From Setomelanomma holmii (Eukaryota > Ascomycota > Dothideomycetes > Pleosporales > Phaeosphaeriaceae): a stretch of 64,000 nt of DNA. The stretch's first letter is position 1; the number at the start of each line of letters is the position of its first letter. Below are positions 1 through 10,387 of this stretch, piece after piece. Below the pieces are notes generated by a model. It searched no databases and was not told the DNA's origin. It saw only the letters and a program-made list of their open reading frames with translations. A program made the translations under genes and the position numbers. The stretch is taken from the NCBI GenBank assembly GCA_010015745.1, contig ML978161.1:124001-188000 (forward strand), in the 5' to 3' direction.

Positions 1-1
1 T

Positions 2-490
2 GCTGGCGTCCGCATAGGATGGATCGCATCACGCAGCTCTGAGCTCATTGAGACAATCGCATCAGCACGGCACTATACTACCATATCGGTATCGCAGCTC
101 GACGAACAAGTCGCGGCGTTTGCTCTCCACTCATCAACGATTCACGGTCTGTTGGCCCGCAACATTCAGCTTGCCAAGACAAACATGGCCCTGCTTGAGA
201 AGTTTGTACTGAAGAATGATGATGAATGCGAATGGGTCAAGCCAGTAGCTGGCAACACGGCGTTCATCAAGTTTCATCGAGAAGGAAAGCCAGTGGACTC
301 TGTCGATTTTTGCAAGAAGCTGCTAGAGAAGACGGGTGTTCTCTTCACGCCCGGCAACTGCTTTGGCGAGGAGTGGAAGGGTTACGTCAGGGTTGGGTTT
401 GTGAACCATACCGAGGTCATCGAGCCTGGCTTGACGGAGGCAGCCAAGTTCGTGCGCAAGAATCTGGATGAGGTGGAGCTGGCTGCCTAG
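2..490 (+). CDS. PLP-dependent aminotransferase class I/II, C-terminal part (5' cut by window edge)
   Basis: The frame is open from base 2, with no start codon before the edge, so only about 162 C-terminal residues are present. The visible part begins with AGVRIGWIAS, the conserved segment of fold-type I aminotransferases that follows the PLP lysine, and ends with a small domain containing GYVRVGF, whose arginine normally binds the substrate carboxylate. The PLP lysine itself would lie to the left of the window. The family transfers amino groups between amino acids and oxo-acids; the substrate cannot be told from this fragment. No C-terminal peroxisomal signal is seen (it ends ELAA). Confidence 0.85.
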   Translation, partial: AGVRIGWIASRSSELIETIASARHYTTISVSQLDEQVAAFALHSSTIHGLLARNIQLAKTNMALLEKFVLKNDDECEWVKPVAGNTAFIKFHREGKPVDSVDFCKKLLEKTGVLFTPGNCFGEEWKGYVRVGFVNHTEVIEPGLTEAAKFVRKNLDEVELAA

Positions 491-1050
491 AAATACCGCT
501 TCTTGGCCTTAGTCGCTCATAGTAGAGTGTATCATGGTACGACAAGGCATTCGTTCATGGTATATCCAGAAGAGCAGCCAATCTTAGAGCACTATGAGAT
601 TTCGCTTGGAACAGCATCTCTCATGTCCTCAACTAGAGGCCGATGCAACCATATTGAACAAGGCCGAAGCTCAATATTCTTCAAAGGCGAACGTAACATG
701 CAATATAAGTGATGTGATAGTTGTGTTCCCACGTTAGATGGAGGTCTCCTGCTCGCAACAGTAACGCCAAGCGAGGCATCCCGCCCAGCCCTGGAGGATC
801 GCCAAAGTCACCCTGGCTCAGCCTCATCCGCCCCCATCTCCTTCATTAAACATGGCAGTGCACCACCTCGTCACTTCCAACAAGAAGAGACATAGCCATG
901 CGCCAAGATTGCCTCGGCGTCACGGAACCAGACATTGATCAAGACTAACACGCGCACTCTAAATTGATCACCTCACCTCTAGCACAGCACGCAAACTCAA
1001 CCGGCAATCGACATTGACTTTTCCACACTGCAACAGCCCCCTTCGCAAGT
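491..1050. other. Intergenic, no gene seen
   Basis: Downstream region of the aminotransferase and promoter of the next gene. Short open frames here show no family motif. I see no RNA gene or repeat. Confidence 0.5.
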
Positions 1051-1446
1051 ATGACTGACGCGAACACACTCGCGACAACCTCCACCGACGCGACTTCGCT
1101 CATGAAGCCCAAGTCTAATACACCCTCCACCGACACCGCAGGAGCACCCGAGTCGTCATCGAAGCAGTCCAAGACCTCATGGCGCGACAAACTGCACCTT
1201 GGCTCCAAGAAGCCTGAAGAGGCCGGCAAAGAGTCGTGGCGCAACGCGAACCTGAGCGAAGAGCAGCGCTGGAAGGAGTGGAACAAGGCCAAGGACAGGG
1301 AGCAGAAGAACGGGTGAGTATCAAAAGGCATTGGACAGTCGGCGGCATACTGACGTTGATGCAGTGGAGCGACAGGCGTCTTCACGCAGCCGTACAAAGC
1401 GAAAGGTGCTGGCAAGTGGGGTTACTGGTTGGATGCGCTGTGGTAG
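1051..1446 (+). CDS. Small conserved-looking protein of unknown function, two exons
   Basis: Exon 1 is 1051-1313, intron 1314-1364 (GTGAGT..GCAG), exon 2 1365-1446. The joined protein is about 114 residues. It has a Ser/Thr/Pro-rich N-terminal third, then a basic/acidic segment (KSWRDKLHLGSKKPEE..., SEEQRWKEWNKAKDREQ), and it ends with an aromatic/glycine-rich tail (GKWGYWLDALW). No signal peptide or membrane segment is visible. The splice is supported because it replaces a random tail with this Trp-rich tail ending at a clean stop. I do not recognise the family; a small fungal cytoplasmic protein is the most that can be said. Confidence 0.6.
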
Positions 1447-2003
1447 TCCTGCTGAAGGCGGGTGCTACGATATTTCCTTGCTAGGCGCTATGGTGTGGGA
1501 TACCCTTGCTTATGACTGAGATACCAGAGTAATACTCAAGCATTTGCTGCCTACTACAGAGATTTGTACAATCTGTACTACAAGATGCGAGTGATTGGAG
1601 TTGACGCGTTTGACGCTGTAGACGCTGTGTACGCCTACCCATGACATATTTTAGGGTTTTGACCATGCACATAGAAAACAAAACTGTGTTCAAAGCAGCA
1701 TATCATGCGTTTGAGCATCTCTTTCCTGCGCCTCCAAGCAGATTTCTGTCTGGCTACTGCTACTTTAGGACTAGACGCGTCCAAGACTATCTCCGAATCT
1801 CCAAATCGCAACCCCGCACACTGGCCATAGCTCCCCACCTGCACGTCATAGGCCGACATCCGAGCTAAACCACCCCGGTAGAGTCGGAAGGAGGACTAAC
1901 AAGCAATTGACGTGCCTAGGCAGCGTGTGCTCCACGGAATTGCCGTCCCAAGAAATTCACTGACGTGGGTCCATATTGCTATAAGGGAAGACAATCCGCC
2001 ACC
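1447..2003. other. Intergenic, promoter of the SSADH gene
   Basis: No supported gene. The last bases, GCCACC immediately before the ATG at 2004, form a strong start-codon context for the next gene. Confidence 0.5.
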
Positions 2004-3737
2004 ATGCGCTCTTTTGCTGCTGCGACTCAATCCCTTACGCGACAACAAGCCTACAGAAGTAGCTTCCAGAAACGAAGTTTACCAGTCATCATATCGAGAG
2101 GATACGCAGCAAGTATGGGTCATTCGGTGCCGGAAGTAAGTGTGTCAAATGTCCAGGACACAGGATGCAGTGTTACAAGAAAGTTGGCAATATCTAACGG
2201 AGATGTACAGCTCAACGACAAGTCTCTCTTGAAGAGCCAAACATACGTCAATGGAGAATGGATAGGCGCAAAGTCGGGGAAGACCTTTGAGGTTCATGGT
2301 ACAATAAAACGCCTACAACCGAACGCTTCTCGTTCCTGACGTTTCGCAGACCCATCGTCAGGCAAGCTCATCGGCACACAGCCAGAAATGGACCGCGCCG
2401 ACACCGAAGCCGCCATTGCAGCCGCCGCAGCAGCACTCCCATCGTTCCGCAAACTCACGGGTCGCGAACGCTCACGAATGCTGAGGAAATGGTACCAGCT
2501 TATGTTGGATAACGCCGACGATCTTGCGAAGCTCATCACATGGGAGAATGGCAAACCACTGGCAGACGCGAAGGGCGAGGTCAACTATGCGGCTAGCTTC
2601 TTCGAGTGGTTTGCTGAGGAGGCACCGAGAATGTACGGAGCGACAATACCGGCCTCTGTAGCAGGAAACAGGGTTTTCACCATCAAAGAGCCGGTCGGAG
2701 TGTGCGGCTTGATCACACCTTGGAACTTCCCTGCCGCCATGATCACTAGGAAAATTGGCCCAGCGCTGGCGGCGGGATGCACAGTAGTAGCAAAGTCTCC
2801 CGGTGAGACACCATTTACAGCAGCTGCCCTTGCCGAACTCGCACATCGCGCTGGCATACCCAAGGGCGTCGTCAACTTCGTCACCGCGCTGAAGAACACT
2901 CCCGAGGTCGGCGAGACCATCACCTCCAGCAAGACCGTCAAGAAAGTGTCCTTCACCGGCTCAACCGGCGTCGGCAAAATCCTGATGAGGCAATCCGCAG
3001 ACACACTGAAGAAGCTCTCCTTCGAACTCGGCGGAAACGCCCCCTTCATCGTCTTTGACGACGCAGACCTCGACCTCGCCGTCACCGGCGCCATCGCCTC
3101 TAAATTCCGCTCCTCCGGCCAAACCTGCGTGTGCGCTAACAGACTCTACGTCCAGTCTGGCATCTACGACTCCTTCGCGCAGAAATTCACCGAAAAAGTG
3201 AAGGGCTTCAAAGTCGGCGGTGGCTTCGAAGAAGGCATCACTCACGGCCCCGTCATCCACGATCGCGCAGTCTCCAAAGTAGACGCACACGTCCAAGACG
3301 CCATCAAACAGGGCGGCAAAGTCTTAATCGGTGGCCAGAAGTTGCCAGATCTAGGCGCAAATTTCTACCAACCAACTGTCATCCGCGACATGACAGCCGA
3401 CATGCAACTCGCGTCCGAAGAAACCTTCGGCCCCGTCGCCGGGCTGTTCAAATTCGAATCCGAAGCCGACGTCGTCAAGCTCGCGAATGCCGCGGATGTT
3501 GGACTCGCGGGATACTTCTTCAGCAGGGATATCCAGCGTGTGTATCGGGTCGCCGAGGTGCTGGAAGTTGGCATGGTGGGTGTGAACACGGGGCTGATCT
3601 CGGATGCTGCGAGTCCGTTTGGAGGAGTTAAGGAGAGCGGGTTTGGGAGGGAGGGAAGTTTACTCGGGATTGAGGAGTATGTTGTTACTAAGACTGTTAC
3701 GCTGGGTGGGAATGGGCAGGATTTGCAGGGGTCGTAG
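2004..3737 (+). CDS. Succinate-semialdehyde dehydrogenase [NAD(P)+], probably mitochondrial
   Basis: Three exons: 2004-2135, 2211-2298 and 2350-3737, giving about 535 residues. It belongs to the aldehyde dehydrogenase superfamily, GabD/Uga2 branch, which oxidises succinate semialdehyde to succinate in the GABA shunt. Seen directly: the N-terminal YVNGEWIGAKSGKTFEV strand, the PWNFP motif, FTGSTGVGK for cofactor binding, ELGGNAPFIV with the general-base Glu near residue 299, and SSGQTCVCANR with the catalytic Cys near 333 followed by a second Cys near 335. The first 36 residues are rich in Arg/Ser/Ala and lack acids, which fits a mitochondrial leader. Met38 (MGHSVPE) could give a cytosolic form. 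Intron 2 splits a codon inside the conserved DPSSGKLIG segment, and joining restores it exactly. Full length for the family. Confidence 0.93.
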
Positions 3738-4432
3738 ATGAGACGGAAAGTTTGGGAGAGAAGAAATTCACCCGGAGATGTGTGTTTTTGAGAGAAATTT
3801 CTGCAGTGGAGGTGATTAGCTTTGCACGTTTTCGATATCGAGCGTGAAGTTCGACTGGGCAAAATACTAGAGTTTGGTTGACGCTATCAAAGGCTTTGAT
3901 GTGTCGTATGTCAAAGCATAGCAAAACGGGGACGCGCGCCACGACACTAGCAGCGGCTGCAGCGTGTCTTTTACCAATTTCACTCATCGATCAATGATAT
4001 AACAACCGTCAAGCTGTCTCCTAGTTGCTCTTGCTGAGCTCTCCGTGTCGACATAAAGACATGGTCGAATTTTCCTCATAAGCTGCAAACCGTGTATCAA
4101 CTGCCCATTGTCTGGCAGTGGTGATGCACTGCTTTCTCGTGAACGAAGTGAGGAACATGGTCGCATTTGACTTTCCGTTTGGAGTAGTTTACAACGGCAA
4201 AGATCAATCAAGCATCGTTGGCGGACGTACGATACTGTTGGCCTTGTTTAAAGAAAGGGTACGACATACCTCAGCGAGGCCATAGCTTTTTGAAGTAAAT
4301 AGTGAGGACTTGTAAGTCTGCATATGCACTGAGATAGCTGTTAGTCGCGAGTGACTGCACGTTCGCAAGGGAAATGTAATGTTAGAGAATTAGAATGATC
4401 TCGCTAAGACAGTTCTTATGTTGGACTAGATG
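3738..4432. other. Convergent intergenic region
   Basis: Lies between the 3' ends of the SSADH and phosphopantothenate-cysteine ligase genes. Both 3' UTRs must fall here. I see no gene, repeat or RNA. Confidence 0.5.
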
Positions 4433-5662
4433 CTATGATTGTGTAGCACCAGCCTTGGCACTGTCGATGAGCTTGGTATGCATCAGCTTGATCTCTGGTA
4501 TGATGACCGACTCAATCTCCAACGCTGGCTGACCATGAGGAACGGTTCCGTCAGAGCTGATCGACTCGTGGGCTTCGAATTCCTCCAGCTTAGCCTGCTG
4601 GTCTGCGGCACCTACCATGCTCTGCATCCCAGAGAAGCTCTTGGTCCTGCGGCCACGGGGTACTCGTATCCATTTCTCGCCGTCCATCTCAGACACAAAG
4701 ACAACTTCCCACTTTCGCGTCAGCAGGAGATTGCCGATGACGAGGTGGTGTGAGTATTTGTTCAGCGAGTATTGCGCCTTCTTGACCAGTAGTGACGGGT
4801 CCGTCTCCAGCTTGAAGCTGACAATCATGGCGTCGGGCGCCCAGCCATCTACAAGCTGCTTGAGAAACTTGGGCACTGGCTCGAGATCGATGACCAGGCT
4901 CCTGCCTTCAGTCCGCGCCGCAGGAAGCTTACCCTTGCTGTTGCCAGCAGCGTCCTCTGGGCCTTGCAAGAACTCCTCATTCGACTGGATCTTGTGCTCG
5001 ACCATGCGGTCTTGGGGTACGAAGAAGTCGGAGACGGCGGCGGCGAGGTAGAACATGGCCTTGTTGCCCAGCGGTCGCATCAGCTTGGCAACCTCGCGCA
5101 GATTCCATAGGTACTCGGTAATAGACACGTACGAAAGGATCAGCAGCTTGCCCTCGCGCTTGACCTCGGAGTACTGGCGCAGCACCCGCAGCATCTCCTC
5201 CTGGTGCTGCTCGTCGACCACCACGCGGCCATCCTCCTCTTTCATGTAGTCAAGGAAGGAACGCGTGTTGTGGGAGTAGTGGCGCGAGTACGGCAGGAGC
5301 GAGAATTGGCGGTGCAGGAACATGACGGCATAGCCGTTCTCGAGGAAGTATTCGGCGCTCGTGGCTCCGCGCGTGCCCGCCGAGAAATTGTCGATGTAGC
5401 GCACCGTCTGCGTCTCTAAAGGCACTGTTGTACCACCCGAGGTAACGAGTACAACGCGCCGGCCAGTCTCCGCATGGCGCGATATGAACTCGCGTGCGAG
5501 GGTCGTGTTTGTCGTTAGGTCCTTGGGCGTGGACTCGTTGCTGAAGTAATGGCTCTCGGCCTGTGCAGCGCTGGTGATGCTGCTGTCGGCCATGGTGGCA
5601 TTGTTGCTGGATACATGTTGTGTGGATGCAGCTGTGAGAGGGGAGCTTGCAGCTCGAACCAT
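4433..5662 (-). CDS. CAB2: Phosphopantothenate-cysteine ligase (coenzyme A synthesis)
   Basis: Single exon, 409 residues from the first in-frame ATG. The enzyme couples 4'-phosphopantothenate to cysteine, the second step of CoA synthesis; eukaryotic forms are separate from the decarboxylase. Seen: VLVTSGGTTVPLE, the nucleotide-binding loop; VRYIDNFSAGTRGATSAEYFL, the family signature; a central YLAAAVSDF segment; and a C-terminal VSFKLETDP. An alternative start at 5593 (MADSSITSAAQ) has an optimal ACCATGG context and gives 386 residues, closer to where I would expect fungal homologues to start. Translation may therefore begin there. A separate overlapping frame begins three bases upstream of the first ATG and could act as a uORF. 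The gene is divergent from the Zn2Cys6 regulator. Confidence 0.93.
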   Translation of the reverse strand: MVRAASSPLTAASTQHVSSNNATMADSSITSAAQAESHYFSNESTPKDLTTNTTLAREFISRHAETGRRVVLVTSGGTTVPLETQTVRYIDNFSAGTRGATSAEYFLENGYAVMFLHRQFSLLPYSRHYSHNTRSFLDYMKEEDGRVVVDEQHQEEMLRVLRQYSEVKREGKLLILSYVSITEYLWNLREVAKLMRPLGNKAMFYLAAAVSDFFVPQDRMVEHKIQSNEEFLQGPEDAAGNSKGKLPAARTEGRSLVIDLEPVPKFLKQLVDGWAPDAMIVSFKLETDPSLLVKKAQYSLNKYSHHLVIGNLLLTRKWEVVFVSEMDGEKWIRVPRGRRTKSFSGMQSMVGAADQQAKLEEFEAHESISSDGTVPHGQPALEIESVIIPEIKLMHTKLIDSAKAGATQS

Positions 5663-6496
5663 GACATAAGGTGAGGCAGATGTCGCTCACGTGCCGACCA
5701 CAACCACCGTTACTTTAAGCTTAATACGCATCCGGAAGGCGTGCCCTGATCGCGACTTCCAGAAATTCACGTCCCTGCTTAAGCGCCGCGGCGCCTCCCA
5801 TCTGCTTCGTAGCAGCTTCCTGTCTGTATCCGACGCGACGGCCCCTCTTTCCCCGCCATGGGTGGGCATGGCTTCCATCTCCAGCGTGATGACAACGGCA
5901 CGTTGCAGATGTAATTCTGCTCCGCGGGCGATCGCGAGCTACATAAATCTGTGATCCGCCCGTTGCCTACCTCCAAATTACCACCGCTTCGGCGAAACTA
6001 TGCAGCCTCATCGCCGTCCTGCCACAGTTGACCCACTGCCCGTCACCCTTTCACAGTGCCAGCCCAGCTGTCCTTCCCTAAACACCAATGGCTTCTCGCG
6101 CTTGTATCACAGTAAGAACTATATAGCGTGCCAGTCGGTTCAACACGTCACCATCGCTCCAACTACAGTAGTATCTCGTGCTGCCTGTCGTCGCGGAAGG
6201 TTTTTCTTTCGTGGAAGAGTTATCCGGACCACTCAGAGAGCAGGTGCTTGAGTGAATCATGCTCCCCCTCCACAACTGCGTTTCGTCGACATTCGGTTGT
6301 CGTCCCACCAATGTATACTCGAACTAGACGCGCAAAGCGCAGCCAAGAAGAGTTTTGCCTTTTTTGAAGAGGTACTACACATCGCTCAATTTAGAAGCAT
6401 CGACGTTTATTCACAGTCTCTTCATTAAAGCCAAGCGTTGCCTATACCAGCTTGCTTGCTTACCTTCGGCTGACAGATTCGTGCCATCTACTTAAC
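5663..6496. promoter_or_regulatory. Shared divergent promoter region
   Basis: About 830 bp separate the start codons of the CoA-synthesis gene (minus) and the regulator (plus). A TATA-like ACATAAAT lies at 5941-5948. Several short out-of-frame ATGs precede the regulator, so its leader may carry uORFs. No protein-coding gene is supported inside. Confidence 0.4.
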
Positions 6497-9400
6497 ATGT
6501 CTCTACCTGGACCCTCAGGAACCGGCGGCCCTTCCAAAATTACCATCCCTCGACTCACCCAAAGACGAGTCGAGCCGCCTCGCAAGGCCAGCATCAACAG
6601 ACAGAACAGAGTCAACCGGGCGTGTCTGAGCTGTCGTGCGCGCAAAATTAAGTGCAATGGCGCCACCCCACGGTGCGCGAATTGCAGTGAGAATGCAACA
6701 TCATGTGTATATGCAACCAGTCGAAAAGACAGATTCAAAACGTTAGTTACCTGATGTGACATTTCTCTACATTTCGGACTGATTCTTTGCAGCGCTACAA
6801 CGCAGAATCAAGATATGATCGCGCTGCTGCGAGAGCTTCGAACAAAAGTCTCCGGTGGAGAACAGAGCAAGATAGATGACTTACTTGCAGCAGTCGTCGA
6901 CGACGTGGCAGATGCTGCGGCTACCCTTCAGAAATCACCAGATAAGCGCGATGAAGCTGGGTCAGCGTCAGACCAAGGGAAAGAGCAAGGAGAAGCAAAC
7001 GTCAGCGCCGAAGTTGGCAGTTCTGCAGACTTAGACCTACTGGACGAAGATCTGATGCACGATGAACAGACTCGTGCTACTGGCTTCATCGGTAAGGCAT
7101 CGGAGATCCAGTGGCTTCGCAAACTGCACTCGCGAGGAGTTAGCGAAGACCATGTAGGTCCATATGGACCACCGGGACAGAATGTTGAGGCAGCTGCTGA
7201 GCGTTTGACTGCCTTGAGACGCCGGCAAGAGATATATCCAAATTCAGCCTTGATGCACACAAGCAAGGCGAGCTTTTTCCTGGATGATGAAGTATTCGAA
7301 ATGGATCTCGAGGTCGATCCGTTCGAACTGCCTTCGTTCGAAGATGCCGAGCGACTTATGCAGGCCTACATGGAGAGCTGCCACAATTCTTTTCCCTTCT
7401 TGGCAAAGAAAGCATTCACCCATCAACTCTATCATTGTAAGTCCTAGTATAGTGCCTTTTTGGGCATGATACAGCCGCATTCGGGCGTGTGTGTACTTCG
7501 AGTGCATCAGTTTCTAGGTCCCAGGCTAATTCGCGCCTAAGATTATGCGGCCCTCAAACGCGGCAAGCCTTACGATCCGCCGCAGAAGTGGCAAGCCCAG
7601 CTGAATCTTGTTTTCGCCATAGGAGCAGCCTATTCGCACCTCACAGCAGCGGAATGGCGTGGAGATGAGCGAGATCATCTTATCTACCACTCACGGGCAT
7701 GGGCGCTAAGTTTGAAAGATCCGTGGTGGTTCTCACATCCAGATCTCCCTCAAATGCAGATAACAGGTACGTTATGATGCTGATAGCTTGATGGTAGTCT
7801 GAGAATCTCAGGTCTTTTGTCCTTTTATTACCTCAGCATTGGTCACATTAACCGGTAAGGACCGCCTTGAAACAATAGCGCGACTTTGTGACTGCGACTA
7901 ATTCGCTCCAGCTCATGGATCCTCATTGGGATGGCACTACGGTTTGGCTATGCTCTGGGCCTCCATATTCGCAATGAAGATCGGGCAGCTGGCGCCGCGA
8001 AGAAGGAAGTCCTCTCTAGAATCTGGTGGGGCCATTACTCACTGGAAAGACTGCTTGCTGCCATAACTGGTCGACCAAGTATCGGCATAAATAGGACCTG
8101 TTCTGTGCCTCTCCCACTTCCTCTATCATCGGGCGACATCGAAGAGACCATCATTGAATCTCGATTTGGAGGCCAAATAACCATGTCAACCAGCCTCCAA
8201 GCTCGAAATATCACCACATCAACGGCAGAAACGCCCAACTCGCCCACTCGGACGATGTCTGACTATTCTACTATAGCACCAGAGCCGGCCAATTCTGGCT
8301 CCTATTTGAAGAACATCATCCAATTGGGTGAAATAACACAAGACGCTCTTAATCTGTACACAGCAAGTACAGTTGGCGAGTCGTGGCAAGGAGTACAACA
8401 GATCATTGACCGACTGACGGAAGAACTTGAGATGTGGGCGACATCGCTACCCGTGGGTCTCAACTTTTTCAAACGCGGAGGTTCTGGCCATCGATACGAG
8501 CGTGAGCAAAATACACTCGAGATTCTCTATCACGGCACCATGATATTGACCACCCGGCCATGTCTTTGTCGCCTCGACCGGCGAATCACCAATCAAACCG
8601 TCCAGTCGACTGAATTCAATCACAGAACAGCACTTGCCTGCGTGAAGTCAGCAAAGGCTGTAGCTAGACTATTGCCTGAAGATCCGGACATGAATCTAGT
8701 GGCTCTGTATGAAGCAGGACCATGGTGGGTGATGGTCCATACGATTATGCAAAGTCTTGTGATTTTGCTTCTGGAGATATCGTACGAAGCAGTATATTTC
8801 CCTCAAGATCGGCAAGATGTACTTCCCTCCCTCAAGAAGCTTGTACGATGGTTACGGGCCATGCGGTGGAGCAATGGAATGGCGAGGCGTGCATATACAT
8901 TGGTGGTGAACTTATTGAAAGTACAAGTCACTACGATTAAGATGGTACGTTGGTGTAGACATTGAAGGGGTCCGCGAGTTCGGCTCATCATAGAGCGAAC
9001 TTTCTAGTGCATGTGTGCACGTTTTGTAGACATGCTAACATCTTCATTAGGATATTGCAGACTTGCTCCTGGAAGATGAGCAAGTCAACGCCGCCGCCGC
9101 CGCAGCCAAAGCACGCGCGTCACCACCACATGAAGCACGCGACATGACGAGCGACCATCTCGATCCAAATACACCTACTGGCCTACATCCAACGTTATTC
9201 ACGCCAAACTTTCCCCAGGCCCCACATACTGAAGTACCATACACAGACTTCACACTTGATCCGTACCAGTTCCCATCTGACCAGACATTGTATGCTGGTC
9301 CGAGTATGGAGGCAGACAACTCAGCTCACGCTTATTTAGACCTCTTCACAGAATCTTGGGGCACTTCTGGCTCAGCATTTTCTGGTCTGTTCTTCACGAG

Positions 9401-9515
9401 CTTTGATGAGCATAATCCGTTGCCTGGTTTTGGTTCTGAACCAGAAGCGGAGGACTTCAACATGGGTGGATTTGAAGAGGATGGTCAGAGACCACCATCG
9501 GGTGGTCAGGCATGA
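6497..9515 (+). CDS. Zn(II)2Cys6 transcription factor with fungal-specific regulatory domain
   Basis: Six exons by inspection: 6497-6741, 6793-7436, 7542-7766, 7812-7854, 7912-8944 and 9051-9515, giving about 884 residues. The binuclear zinc cluster is complete: Cys at 43, 46, 53, 60, 63 and 70. An acidic, disordered linker follows. The middle part (AYMESCHNSFPFL, YLSIGHINRSWILIGMALRFGYALGLH, SRIWWGHYSLERLLA, TGRPSIGI) is the fungal-specific transcription factor domain (PF04082 type), a presumed ligand-response region. The C-terminal 150 residues are low-complexity with an Ala run and many Pro and acidic residues, suitable for activation. Exon 3 uses an AAG acceptor; all six exons are needed to keep the domain in frame. 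The target genes and effector cannot be read from sequence. Confidence 0.88.
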
Positions 9516-10387
9516 TATCACTTTCGGTACCATCACGAATGATCGTGATAGTACAGTCCCCGCTATTATCAGAACAAGTACGAGACTTGCCCCATAGATT
9601 AGACCTAATTCGCCTCTCATTAGGTTTTCCGTTAGAGCTCATGAGTTGCGCGACGGCAAACAAGAATGCCATACCAACCTACCCGCCACTTCGGCTTTTT
9701 GAGAATCGCCACCAATACCAAAAACCATTGCCATTTCGGCAACTGCTTTCGCAAGAGCGGGGTGACAATTGGAGATAACGTGAGCGGCCGCAATGCGGCT
9801 CGGCTCATTAGCCACCTTCCTGATTCAGTTCAGAACACTTGTGATGGAGATGCTTGGACGAGCTTCAACCTCGTGTTGCAAGCCTCAATCGTTCGATGCA
9901 GCCACTTTCCTCGACAATCTCACGAGCTGAATATCTGCTCTACAACATCATGCACTCGTTCAACCAGACAGCCTTGAAGATGTCACTCGATGCCCAGCCT
10001 CGCGCACAAAACGCGATCGTACCTGGCTCATTTAGCAACCCCAGTCCCTGCACCATCCAACAAGCATCCCCCGGGCCATCTACAACTTCCTCTTTGAGCG
10101 ACCCGGCAGCCGAATTAATCTAGCCAGCTATCAGTCAAGCCACGCTCATTCGCTGCAATGCCCCGATTGCCTCATCGCACATGGGTCCGTAGACATGGGA
10201 GCTGCAGTTATGATGTCTAACATTTGAACTTTGCATAACAGCTCGAGCGCTCGTGTTGACCAGGTCCGCGGTCGATGACACCGCGCCGGGAGACGTATAA
10301 GATGGATGCGGAGAACGTGCTTGGGTGCGGTCAAAGCTTGTCGCAGTGCCCGAATTTTTGGATCAATTGCCTGTGGCGTGAAGAAAG
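9516..10387. other. Intergenic, no gene seen
   Basis: 3' region of the regulator and promoter of the peptidase gene. A short downstream frame at 9854-10123 has no recognisable features and I treat it as chance. Confidence 0.45.
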
